Below are positions 18,483 to 27,089 of a DNA stretch of 64,000 bases, piece by piece. Numbering within the stretch: position 1 is the first letter of the stretch; every line of letters starts with the position of its first letter. The position numbers and the translations under genes are program-made. The notes below the pieces were generated by a model. That model searched no databases. It had not been told where the DNA came from and saw only the letters and a list, made by a program, of their open reading frames with translations. The stretch spans positions 62,001 to 126,000 of the forward strand of contig NZ_CP104550.1 of NCBI RefSeq assembly GCF_025397995.1, read 5' to 3'. Source of the DNA: Methanothermobacter wolfeii. GTDB taxonomy: Archaea; Methanobacteriota; Methanobacteria; Methanobacteriales; Methanothermobacteraceae.

Positions 18483-20883
18483 TATCAGAATCGGGGGAAT
18501 GGGCTGCGCCGCATGCGCTGCAAAGATCGAGGAAGCCCTGAGGAGAATTGAGGGCGTCCATGGGGCAGCGGTGAACCTTGTGGAGGGGAAGGTCTCGGTT
18601 GAATACGACCCGGAAAAGGTGAAACTTAAAGAAATAGAGGCCGCAGTTGAGGATGCAGGGTACAGGGTCCTCAATGACAGGATCACCCTGAGGATCGGTG
18701 GCATGAGCTGCGCCATGTGCGCCCGGAAGATAGAATCAGAACTTAAAGGGATCGAGGGGATAAGCAGCGCGACCGTTAACCTTGCAGCTGAAAGGGCCTA
18801 CATAAGCTACAACCCATCCCTGACATCCCCTGGGAGGTTCAGGGAGGTCATTGAGGGACTCGGTTACCATGTCCTCGACTCTGATGAGGACAAACTCGAG
18901 GAGGACCTCTCACCAAGGAAGAGGAGGATAATAGCAGGGTTCGGAGTCTCAATACCCCTGATGGCCATCATGTACCTCCACATCCCCCTGCCGGTCCCTG
19001 AGGACATTTTCATGCTACTTGTTTCTCTGGCCCCATTCATCTATGTCTCTGAACCAATATTCAGGGGGGCCATGAGGTCTCTGAGGGCAGGGACCCTTGA
19101 CATGGATGTAATGTACTCCATGGGTATAGGTGTTGCCTTCCTATCCAGCCTCCTTGGAACAGCAGGCATACTCCCATCAGAGTTCATGTTCTATGAGACA
19201 GCCCTGATGCTGGCATCCTTCCTCACCCTTGGAAGATACCTTGAGGCAAGGGCCAAGGGTAAGACATCAGAGGCTGTAAGGAGGCTTATGGAGTTACAGC
19301 CAGACACCGCCACCCTTATAAGGGATGGGGAGGAGGTTGAGGTCAGGGCCGATGAGATAAATACAGGTGATCTTGTAATTGTAAGACCCGGGGACAGGAT
19401 ACCCGCAGATGGCAGGGTCCTTGAGGGAACATCATACGTTGATGAATCAATGATAACCGGAGAAACACTCCCCGTCCTCAAGGAGAGGGACTCCGAGGTC
19501 ATAGCAGGCACCATCAACACAGATGGTGTTCTTAAATTCAGGGTTGAACGCACAGGTTCAGAAACCTTCCTTGCAGGGATAATAAGGCTTGTTGATGAGG
19601 CCCAGGCATCAAAGCCAGAGATCCAGAGGATAGCTGACAGGGCGGTCTCATATTTCATCCCTGCAGTGCTCCTGGTTGCAGCATCAGCCTCAATCTTCTG
19701 GTACTTCATCATGGACGCGGGCCTGCTCTTCTCGGTGACCGTGCTTGTCTCGGTCCTCGTGGTCGCCTGTCCATGCGCCCTTGGCCTTGCAACACCAACG
19801 GCGGTCACCGCAGGTATAGGGAGAGGAGCCGAACTCGGCATACTCATAAAGAAGGGTGAGGCACTTGAAGTCTCCGAAAGAGTATCGGTGGTGCTTTTTG
19901 ATAAAACAGGGACACTCACAGAGGGAAAACCAGAGGTCACTGAGATTATAGGTGAGGATTCACTTGTACTGGCCGCAGCCCTTGAAAGGAAGTCAAGGCA
20001 CCCCATAGCAGAGGCCATAACCAGGATGGCTTCCCTTGAGGGCCTGGAAGTCCCTGAAGTGGAGGAATTCAGGAGCATCCCAGGCATGGGCCTTACAGGT
20101 AAAGTCAGATCCACGGGACCGGATGGGACAGGGTCATGCCTGGTACTTGCAGGTAACAGGGCCCTCATGAGGGATTTCAACGTACCCCTGGACCCCCTCA
20201 TGGATAAAATTGATGAACTGGAGTCAGGGGGAAGGACGGTGGTGATGGTCGCCGCCGACGGAGCCCTTAGGGGACTTATAGCTGTATCTGACACTATAAA
20301 GCCAGGTTCATATCTGGCTGTCCGTGAACTGGGAAGGATGGGTGTTGATACTGTTATGGTTACGGGTGACAACCGTAAAACCGCCGAAGCCGTTGCAGGG
20401 GAAATAGGAATCCACAATGTAATCTCGGAGGTCCTTCCAGGGGATAAGGCCGATATTGTTTCAGAATTCAGGAGGAAGGGGGAGGGGGTGGCCTTTGTTG
20501 GCGATGGTATAAATGATGCTCCGGCCCTTGCAGCTGCAGACCTGGGCCTGGCCATCGGAAGCGGCACTGATGTTGCAAGGGAGGCCGGGGAAGTTGTACT
20601 TGTGGGTGATGATCCACTGGACGCCGCAGCAGCCCTTCAGCTCGCATCAAGGGTCATGTCACGGATAAAACAGAACCTTTTCTGGGCCTTCGCCTACAAC
20701 ACCATGCTCATCCCGCTGGCGGCGGGTCTGCTCCACCCACTGGGCCTGGTCTTCAGGCCTGAATATGCAGGCCTTGCAATGGCACTGAGTTCAGTCACCG
20801 TGGTGTCACTCTCCCTCATGCTGCGCAGGTACACACCCCATGCACGGATGCTGAAGCTGGAGTTAGAGGAAGACATCAAGTGA
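18472..20883 (+). CDS. copA: Copper-exporting P1B-type ATPase CopA
   Basis: Cu(I)-transporting ATPase. Two N-terminal heavy-metal domains are marked by GMGCAAC and GMSCAMC. Eight membrane helices include the transport motif CPC (VVACPCALGLATP), with the M7 YN and M8 SS residues typical of the Cu+ subgroup (AFAYNTMLI and MALSSVTVV). Catalytic elements are TGE in the actuator, DKTGTLT (Asp near residue 477), the SRHP nucleotide motif and GDGINDAPA. Two metal-binding domains and about 803 residues are normal. ATG 18472 follows GGGGG by six bases. Its 3' end overlaps the polC 3' end by 21 bases on the other strand. Confidence 0.93.
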   Translation: MKISIRIGGMGCAACAAKIEEALRRIEGVHGAAVNLVEGKVSVEYDPEKVKLKEIEAAVEDAGYRVLNDRITLRIGGMSCAMCARKIESELKGIEGISSATVNLAAERAYISYNPSLTSPGRFREVIEGLGYHVLDSDEDKLEEDLSPRKRRIIAGFGVSIPLMAIMYLHIPLPVPEDIFMLLVSLAPFIYVSEPIFRGAMRSLRAGTLDMDVMYSMGIGVAFLSSLLGTAGILPSEFMFYETALMLASFLTLGRYLEARAKGKTSEAVRRLMELQPDTATLIRDGEEVEVRADEINTGDLVIVRPGDRIPADGRVLEGTSYVDESMITGETLPVLKERDSEVIAGTINTDGVLKFRVERTGSETFLAGIIRLVDEAQASKPEIQRIADRAVSYFIPAVLLVAASASIFWYFIMDAGLLFSVTVLVSVLVVACPCALGLATPTAVTAGIGRGAELGILIKKGEALEVSERVSVVLFDKTGTLTEGKPEVTEIIGEDSLVLAAALERKSRHPIAEAITRMASLEGLEVPEVEEFRSIPGMGLTGKVRSTGPDGTGSCLVLAGNRALMRDFNVPLDPLMDKIDELESGGRTVVMVAADGALRGLIAVSDTIKPGSYLAVRELGRMGVDTVMVTGDNRKTAEAVAGEIGIHNVISEVLPGDKADIVSEFRRKGEGVAFVGDGINDAPALAAADLGLAIGSGTDVAREAGEVVLVGDDPLDAAAALQLASRVMSRIKQNLFWAFAYNTMLIPLAAGLLHPLGLVFRPEYAGLAMALSSVTVVSLSLMLRRYTPHARMLKLELEEDIK

Positions 20884-23800
20884 GCTCTGCCTTGACCTGT
20901 CACTCTCAAAGAGGGAGTTAACCCCGTATTCAAGTATCTCAATCCTCTGCATGAGGTAGGGGTCTATGGGGTATCTGGATGCAAGGTCCTTTGATATTTC
21001 AAGGTACTTTATAACTGAGCCCTTGGAGACCGTGAGTACAAGATTACCCCCACATTTACACTCCCCTGTCAGGGGTATCCGCCGGTACTTTTTATTGCAC
21101 CTTGTACAGCGGACCTTCTGCCTGGAGAAGGCCCTTATGTTCCCCATCATGTCCGGGAGGAAGTGGGACATCAGGACACCCTCAACAACCCCCTTCTGGT
21201 CCACGGCCCTTATCATCTCTGCAAGGGTTATCTGGGACTCCACCTTTTCCTTCATGCTCGGGATCAGCTTGTAGAGGCATACCCTGGGACCGGCGTGTAT
21301 GCTGGATGTGTTATGTGAGAACATGAGACCCTGATACTGTTCCGGTGTTCCAAGGCGCTTTTCAACGTTGTCTATCTTATCAAGGACTTCTGTGGGTTTT
21401 GCATGTTCAAAGCTCCTTTCATAGACATCAAGGGGGATCATGTCCATCGTGTCTATGTTGTGTGATTCATCATCAATCTCCTCGGGGTCTATCCTTGTTG
21501 AGAGAACCAGGGGGGCGTCCATGCTCCCGCCCCTAGTGCTTGGAAGGTAGGACTTTGAGAAGTTCAGGAGGGCGTCAAGCAGGAGCATCACCGAGTCCTC
21601 GTCACTGTCACAGTTCCTCCTCTTGGCTGAGTGGAAATATGGGTGGGCGTAGCATGCTGAGGCCTCTGTGAAGCCTATTATCCTTCCAAGGACAGCGGCT
21701 GATGTGTGAGGGGCAAGACCTGCTATAAGGTGACCCACAAGGTCATCCCTCCTTTTAACATTGTAGAACCTTTCAAGGCCATAGAACCTTTCAAGGAGGT
21801 CGTCAACGAAGTTAGCAACCCTAACAAGGTAGTCAGCGCAGTTTTCTGATATGACAACATCCTGGACCTTCAGTTCAAGTATCTGGTCACTGCTTTCAAG
21901 TTCACGGCCGTAGCAGTCCTCTGTATAGCCCAGCTCCCTGAGCCTTTCAACATCAACCCCCACCTCCGCGGGTGTGAAGTGTGTGAGGGGAAGATCCGTG
22001 GAGTCATGGCGTATGGTGGCGTCCTTGAAGGTGTAAACCTCGTTTTTAGCACGGAGTATGCCCTTTTCAAGGGGTTCAGGGAATTTGTCACTGGATATCA
22101 TCCCCTCAACCCCCTTTACTTCATCCAGTTTACGGACGGATACGTTTTCAGAGGCCCTTTTAAGGAGGGCTGCAAGGTTGATTGTCCTCTTCCCGGGCTC
22201 ACCTATCACGGTTCTTGAGCCGCAGCTGGGACATTTTGACTGCATCGAGCTCACCCGGCATGACGGGCACGTTGCTCTTCCAATCTCCACCGTGATGGAT
22301 TCTTTCTTTGCGGCGTCGGGTATGTTACGTCTGCTGCCCCCATACTTGCCTATGGGGAACAGTACATGGGGGGCGGGCCTCATTTTACGTTCCTTGGTCT
22401 TCTCTGGCCTGCCGACACGGCTACCTATGTAGGTGGGGGCCTTCTTCATTATCCTCACAGGGGAAACCCTGTTGATGGCATCAACACTGTCATCTGATTT
22501 TTCAAGGGGCCCCGCCAGGGTGTTTATGAGTGCATATGCATCATCGTATCCGATGATAACCCTGGATCCCTTCTGCCTGTGGGGTACTCCCAGGACCTCA
22601 AGTATCCTCTTCTCGGGCCCGAGGCTGAGGGCAAGTTCATCTCCGAGTTCGGCTGTTTTAAGCCATTTCCTGAGGATGTTCAGTTCTTCAACGGTGACAT
22701 CATGGTAGAAGTATGTGTAACGGGGGTGTAGGGGAACATCATACTCCCTTGAGATCTTGAAGGCCTCCGGAGCATTAGGGATGAATTCCATCCAGTTATG
22801 ACTGTAATAGGAGAGGTTGAGGGGGTCGTCATCAGGGTATGTCTCTGAGGACATTATCGTCTGTATCCACCACTCCTCGCACCAGCCAGCAGGCATCAGG
22901 ACGTGGTTGTTCCTGAGGAACTCCCCGAAGGCCACCAGCATATCACCCAGGAAGAGGATCTCCTGGACATCTGAACGGATCTTCCTGGCGGTTTCAGTAT
23001 CCTCAACCCTTAAAACGTCACCGTTTTTCAGTTTGACAATGGGGCCATCGATGGTGTCAACCGGAACGACACAGTTCCCCTTACCAGGTCTTTCAATTTT
23101 CATCTGGGTCCCCACTGCAAGGAACTGGAGCAGCTCCATGGTTGCGGGGTGAACGCCCATGGCTGCAAGGCCGGTGTTCCTTGAACGCCCGTACCTCAAC
23201 CTGAAGGCACCCTTCTCTGAGGGGTATGCAAGGACGGGTCTACCCCCGATTATATCCTCAATGTACTTACTGTCAGCCTTCACAACAACCTTATCCTCAC
23301 TTTCATCCTTCCTGGGGGCCTTTGAGAACTTTTCAAGCCAGTCCCAGCCTTCAAGTTTCAGCTGTTTGGCGTACTTGAGGACTTTGGGTGCTTTCTGTAT
23401 GACGCCTTCAACCATGGCAAGGAGGGCTCCGCCGCGGATGTTGTTTGTTTCAACCCTTTCAAGGTCCCGGTGTGACACCTCAACCTTATCTGTTGGTTCA
23501 CCCGTCACCTCCACGGGTATGTGCCCTGCTGCAAGCCTTACCTCGTCTGGTTTTGGTGAGTACTGGAGGTTCGTGACCTCGGATTCATAGAGTTCAACCT
23601 CCTCAACGTAGCGTTCTATTTCCCTTTCGATGGGTTTGTAACGGTCAAGTTTGATTGCAAGGCGTATGTAGTCAGCTACGAGAACTGATAGTGCAGCGGC
23701 CGTACCCCCTGCACTTCTTATGGGCCCTGCGAAGTAGACTGCAAGGTATCTTGTCCTGTCAAAGTTCTCCTTTATCCTGACCCTTGCTATACCTTCAAGG

Positions 23801-24141
23801 GGGGCTGCGACAACACTCTCCGTCAGGATTGCTAGGGCTGTTCTGATTGCCTGGTCAGCCAGCCTCTCCCTTTCACCGATATCATCATCGGCCACGGGCT
23901 GGGATGCTATCTCGGCAGCTATCTGGAATGCGACCTCTTCACGGCTCTTATCATTTTCAAGTTCCTTTATTCTTTCAGCTATCCCCTCTGGACCAACAAG
24001 ACCCTCCACACGTTCTGCAAGGTCCTTTGCAAGGGGTATTTCTGGACTGGTGCTCACATCAAGACCCTTTGACCTTGCCCTCCGTGCAATTTCATAGAGG
24101 CGTTCTGTTTCCCTTTCAAGTTCCTGGAAGTATTCCATCAT
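20863..24141 (-). CDS. polC: DNA polymerase D large (catalytic) subunit DP2
   Basis: Large subunit of the archaeal family D replicative polymerase, 1092 residues and without an intein. The double-psi-barrel catalytic region contains NCDSDEDSVMLLLDALLNF, whose two early aspartates correspond to the catalytic pair known in Pyrococcus (where the motif is, from memory, CDGDED). Zinc-binding cysteine sets are at CPSCRVSSMQSKCPSC in the middle and CTRCNKKY...CKCGG near the C-terminus. The small subunit DP1 (polB) with the exonuclease is not in the window. ATG 24141 follows GTGAT by five bases; a second ATG follows at 24138. Confidence 0.95.
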   Translation of the reverse strand: MMEYFQELERETERLYEIARRARSKGLDVSTSPEIPLAKDLAERVEGLVGPEGIAERIKELENDKSREEVAFQIAAEIASQPVADDDIGERERLADQAIRTALAILTESVVAAPLEGIARVRIKENFDRTRYLAVYFAGPIRSAGGTAAALSVLVADYIRLAIKLDRYKPIEREIERYVEEVELYESEVTNLQYSPKPDEVRLAAGHIPVEVTGEPTDKVEVSHRDLERVETNNIRGGALLAMVEGVIQKAPKVLKYAKQLKLEGWDWLEKFSKAPRKDESEDKVVVKADSKYIEDIIGGRPVLAYPSEKGAFRLRYGRSRNTGLAAMGVHPATMELLQFLAVGTQMKIERPGKGNCVVPVDTIDGPIVKLKNGDVLRVEDTETARKIRSDVQEILFLGDMLVAFGEFLRNNHVLMPAGWCEEWWIQTIMSSETYPDDDPLNLSYYSHNWMEFIPNAPEAFKISREYDVPLHPRYTYFYHDVTVEELNILRKWLKTAELGDELALSLGPEKRILEVLGVPHRQKGSRVIIGYDDAYALINTLAGPLEKSDDSVDAINRVSPVRIMKKAPTYIGSRVGRPEKTKERKMRPAPHVLFPIGKYGGSRRNIPDAAKKESITVEIGRATCPSCRVSSMQSKCPSCGSRTVIGEPGKRTINLAALLKRASENVSVRKLDEVKGVEGMISSDKFPEPLEKGILRAKNEVYTFKDATIRHDSTDLPLTHFTPAEVGVDVERLRELGYTEDCYGRELESSDQILELKVQDVVISENCADYLVRVANFVDDLLERFYGLERFYNVKRRDDLVGHLIAGLAPHTSAAVLGRIIGFTEASACYAHPYFHSAKRRNCDSDEDSVMLLLDALLNFSKSYLPSTRGGSMDAPLVLSTRIDPEEIDDESHNIDTMDMIPLDVYERSFEHAKPTEVLDKIDNVEKRLGTPEQYQGLMFSHNTSSIHAGPRVCLYKLIPSMKEKVESQITLAEMIRAVDQKGVVEGVLMSHFLPDMMGNIRAFSRQKVRCTRCNKKYRRIPLTGECKCGGNLVLTVSKGSVIKYLEISKDLASRYPIDPYLMQRIEILEYGVNSLFESDRSRQSSLDVFL

Positions 24142-24250
24142 GATCCATCACACATAAACGGTTTCTCTTAACCCTCCTCTTAGGGGGGTATGGCACCGCA
24201 GCTCTAATCCGGTAAATTAAGGAGTTTAATTTTACCTGCATCCGGGTGAA

Positions 24251-24262
24251 ACTTATATTATA
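24251..24262 (+). promoter_or_regulatory. TATA-like promoter element of secG
   Basis: CTTATATTATAT lies in an AT-rich stretch about 60 bases before the secG start, with further AT-rich sequence (ATATAATAAG) just downstream. It could drive secG and purB together, since only 14 bases separate them. Confidence 0.5.
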
Positions 24263-24316
24263 TGGTGTTGCCAGAGATATAATAAGATTTTTATCATATT
24301 ATAATGGTGATTTTTC

Positions 24317-24475
24317 ATGGCTAAGAAGGATAAGAAGACACTTCCACCAAGCGGAGCAGGTCTTGTAAGGTACTTTGAAGAGGAAACCAAGGGACCGAAA
24401 CTCACCCCTGAACAGGTAGTGGTTATGAGCATAATACTGGCAGTTTTCTGTCTTGTACTTAGATTCTCAGGTTAA
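24317..24475 (+). CDS. secG: Preprotein translocase subunit SecG (Sec61-beta)
   Basis: A 52-residue tail-anchored membrane protein. The N-terminus is basic (AKKDKKTLPPSGAGLVRYF), then comes an acidic stretch, then a single C-terminal helix (VVVMSIILAVFCLVLRF). This is exactly the archaeal Sec61-beta layout, including the PPSGAGL(V/I)RY(F/Y) block. It is the non-essential small subunit of the SecYEG channel. The ATG follows GGTGAT by five bases. The gene is too short for common ORF length cut-offs. purB begins 14 bases after its stop, so the two are probably co-transcribed. Confidence 0.93.
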   Translation: MAKKDKKTLPPSGAGLVRYFEEETKGPKLTPEQVVVMSIILAVFCLVLRFSG

Positions 24476-24489
24476 ACAGGAGTGTTAAG

Positions 24490-25860
24490 ATGGCCATACA
24501 CCCCATTGAGTTCAGGTACGGAACCCCTGAAATGAAGAGCATATGGGAAGCAGAGAATAAACTCCAGAAGATGCTTGACGTGGAGGCAGCCCTTGCAAGG
24601 GCAGAGGGTGAACTTGGAATTATACCGGAGGACGCTGCGGCTGAGATAGTCAGCAGGGCAAGCACGGATTTCGTGAAACTTGAACGCGTCAATGAGATTG
24701 AGAGGGAGACCCGTCATGACATAGCCTCCATCGTGAAGGCCCTTGCAGAGCAGTGTGGGGGTGAAGCCGGAGAGTATGTACACTTCGGTGCAACCTCCAA
24801 TGACATCGTTGACACATCAAACTCCCTCCTCATCAGGGAATCAATAGAGGTCCTCAGGGATAAACTGGTGAGGGTCATGAAGGTTCTCCTTGGACTGGCC
24901 CGTGAGAACAAGGAGAACGTCTGTATTGGCAGGACCCACGGGCAGCATGCGCTCCCCACAACCTATGGTATGAAGTTCGCCCTCTGGGCAGATGAGATCC
25001 GAAGGCATATCGAGCGCCTTGACGCAGCCAGGGGGAGGGTGTGTGTGGGTATGATGACGGGTGCCGTCGGGACAACAGCGGCCCTAGGAGAGGATGGCCT
25101 TAAGGTACATGAGAGGGTATCGGAGATACTGGGACTTGAACCCGTCCTCATATCAAACCAGGTTGTCCAGAGGGATAACCATGCAGAGTTCATCATGGTG
25201 CTGGCCAATATAGCCACAACCCTTGACAAGATAGCCCTTGAAATAAGGAACCTTCAGAGGACAGAGATAATGGAAATAGGGGAGAAATTTGACCCTGAAA
25301 AGCAGGTTGGAAGCAGTACAATGCCCCATAAGATGAACCCGATAACTGCGGAGAGGATATGTGGCGTTGCACGTGTTATAAGGTCCTACGTCGTGGCTGC
25401 CCTTGAGAACAATCCACTCTGGCATGAAAGGGACCTCACAAATTCATCATCGGAGAGGATCATACTACCTGAGGCATGCATACTGACGGATTATATTCTT
25501 AAACTGACCCTTGATGTCCTTGAGAACCTTGTGTTCTATCCTGAAAACATTGAGAGGAACCTTAACCTTACAGGGGGCCTTATAATGGCTGAGAGATTGA
25601 TGGCTGAACTCACAAGGAGGGGTATGGGGCGCCAGACAGCCTATGCAAGGGTACGTGAATGTGCCATTGAGGCCAACAGGACAGGTAAAACCCTGAAGGA
25701 AGCCGTCCTTGAGAGGCCTGAAATAATGGAGTACCTTGAAGCCGGCGAGCTTGATGAGATCATGAATCCAGCCACCTACATTGGCTCAGCTTTAAGGATC
25801 GTTGGCAGGGTTCTTGAGGAATCAGAGAAATGGTTACAGGAGGGTTATGGAGGAACCTGA
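24490..25860 (+). CDS. purB: Adenylosuccinate lyase
   Basis: Fumarase/aspartase superfamily lyase acting twice in purine synthesis: SAICAR to AICAR and adenylosuccinate to AMP, each releasing fumarate. The superfamily signature SSTMPHKMNP is near residue 275. The general acid-base regions VHFGATSNDIVDTS and GRTHGQHALPTTYG are near 98 and 145. At 456 residues it is normal. ATG 24490 follows AGGAGTG. Immediately downstream lies a 15-base tandem repeat (TTACAGTAAAATTTT twice, 25876-25905). Confidence 0.95.
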   Translation: MAIHPIEFRYGTPEMKSIWEAENKLQKMLDVEAALARAEGELGIIPEDAAAEIVSRASTDFVKLERVNEIERETRHDIASIVKALAEQCGGEAGEYVHFGATSNDIVDTSNSLLIRESIEVLRDKLVRVMKVLLGLARENKENVCIGRTHGQHALPTTYGMKFALWADEIRRHIERLDAARGRVCVGMMTGAVGTTAALGEDGLKVHERVSEILGLEPVLISNQVVQRDNHAEFIMVLANIATTLDKIALEIRNLQRTEIMEIGEKFDPEKQVGSSTMPHKMNPITAERICGVARVIRSYVVAALENNPLWHERDLTNSSSERIILPEACILTDYILKLTLDVLENLVFYPENIERNLNLTGGLIMAERLMAELTRRGMGRQTAYARVRECAIEANRTGKTLKEAVLERPEIMEYLEAGELDEIMNPATYIGSALRIVGRVLEESEKWLQEGYGGT

Positions 25861-25956
25861 TGGATCATTAATAAATTACAGTAAAATTTTTTACAGTAAA
25901 ATTTTTCATAAAAGTTATATGCATTTTTATTCCATACATAAATATGGTGATAAAAA

Positions 25957-26859
25957 ATGCAGTTAAAGGAGATAAAATCTGTAAGGGTTGTTCCTTACAC
26001 CATAATGAACTCCTCCATAGGGGCGATATGGGGATTCATAGCCGCCATCCTGTTCCTCATATTCGCAGGAGGCATATCATCGGTACTTCCAGCCGAACTG
26101 GGGGCTCTTAAGGGGATAATTACAGGGATATCAGTTGCCGGGCTTGTCGTGTTACCCGTCGGGGTGTTCCTGGTGAGCATAGTGGAGTCCTTTCTGAGGG
26201 CTTTCATCTACAATGGACTTACACCACGCCTTGGAGGCATCAAGCTCAGCCTCATCGACATGGAGCAGGTTGAATCGTTTGACGTTGTGAGCACATCACT
26301 GATACTCTCTGCGGTGGCAGCGCTCCTCTCATTCATATACCAGCTTCTGGTAGCCCCCCTGCAGTGGGTATTCCTCAACGCAATCGTTAACATAGCAAAT
26401 ACCCTTGACCCATCAGCCATGTCAAGCATGGCAGCCCTTGGCTCTGCAACGGCACTTGGAACCATCCTGAACATAATATTAGCACCAATAATGACGTTCA
26501 TAGCATCCTTCATAGTGATCGCTGTGGTTATCCTGCTATACAACTTCCTCGCGTCAAAGATCACAACCATAAAGGTGAAGCTCACGGAGATCAGTGACGG
26601 CCTTGTGAGCATAGACAGGATCGAGGCCATACCCCTGGGACTCATAACAGGGTCAATAGCAGCATTCATAGGTTTAATAGTGGGAATAGTGATACTCATC
26701 TTCTCAGCAATTGGAGGGGACTTCACTGCAGGGCTAATTGCACTGGTTGTTCTGACGGTGGCGCTCTTCATCTACTCCTTCATAGTGTATGCGGTTACAG
26801 CCCTCTTCTACAATGTCCTCGCACCAAGGATAGGCGCCGTCCAGATAAGGCTAGAATAG
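25957..26859 (+). CDS. Membrane protein with three internal repeats (DUF3566-like)
   Basis: A 300-residue integral membrane protein built from three related units. Each unit has membrane helices and ends in a YN-anchored turn: FIYNGLTPRLGGIKLSL near residue 88, LLYNFLASKITTIKVKL near 200, and LFYNVLAPRIGAVQIRL at the C-terminus. Such a YN.LA.R.G.I...L ending is typical of DUF3566-type proteins in methanogens. No catalytic motif is visible; function unknown. The gene follows an AT-rich promoter-like stretch and stands alone. Confidence 0.7.
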   Translation: MQLKEIKSVRVVPYTIMNSSIGAIWGFIAAILFLIFAGGISSVLPAELGALKGIITGISVAGLVVLPVGVFLVSIVESFLRAFIYNGLTPRLGGIKLSLIDMEQVESFDVVSTSLILSAVAALLSFIYQLLVAPLQWVFLNAIVNIANTLDPSAMSSMAALGSATALGTILNIILAPIMTFIASFIVIAVVILLYNFLASKITTIKVKLTEISDGLVSIDRIEAIPLGLITGSIAAFIGLIVGIVILIFSAIGGDFTAGLIALVVLTVALFIYSFIVYAVTALFYNVLAPRIGAVQIRLE

Positions 26860-27020
26860 TGCCCTGATTGGTGGAATATAATTCTACTTAATTCTTTTAT
26901 ACGAACAGTTTCATAGTATAAATCCTTTATTAATAAAAATATATAATAATATTTACCGAATGATTTATAAAGGGGTTATTAACTGGTTATATCCTCAAAG
27001 GGTCTTCCAAAGTGTTCATA

Positions 27021-27036
27021 GTTTATTTTTTATATG
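27021..27036 (+). promoter_or_regulatory. TATA-like element upstream of nrdD
   Basis: GTTTATTTTTTATATG lies about 55-70 bases before the nrdD start. A second AT-rich candidate is AATATATAATAAT at 26938-26950. The whole 26860-27080 gap is AT-rich and holds no gene. Confidence 0.4.
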
Positions 27037-27089
27037 GTGAGGAACATATAACATATCAAGTTTTTTGAGAAGGAGTTTGTGGTGATTGG

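Noticed and set aside
19191-20567. A 458-residue open frame antisense to copA
   Set aside because: Low-complexity Ser/Pro/Arg-rich translation with no motif, caused by codon bias of the intact copA on the other strand.
26208-26771. A 187-residue open frame antisense to the three-repeat membrane protein
   Set aside because: Met/Ser/Thr-rich shadow frame with no recognisable features.
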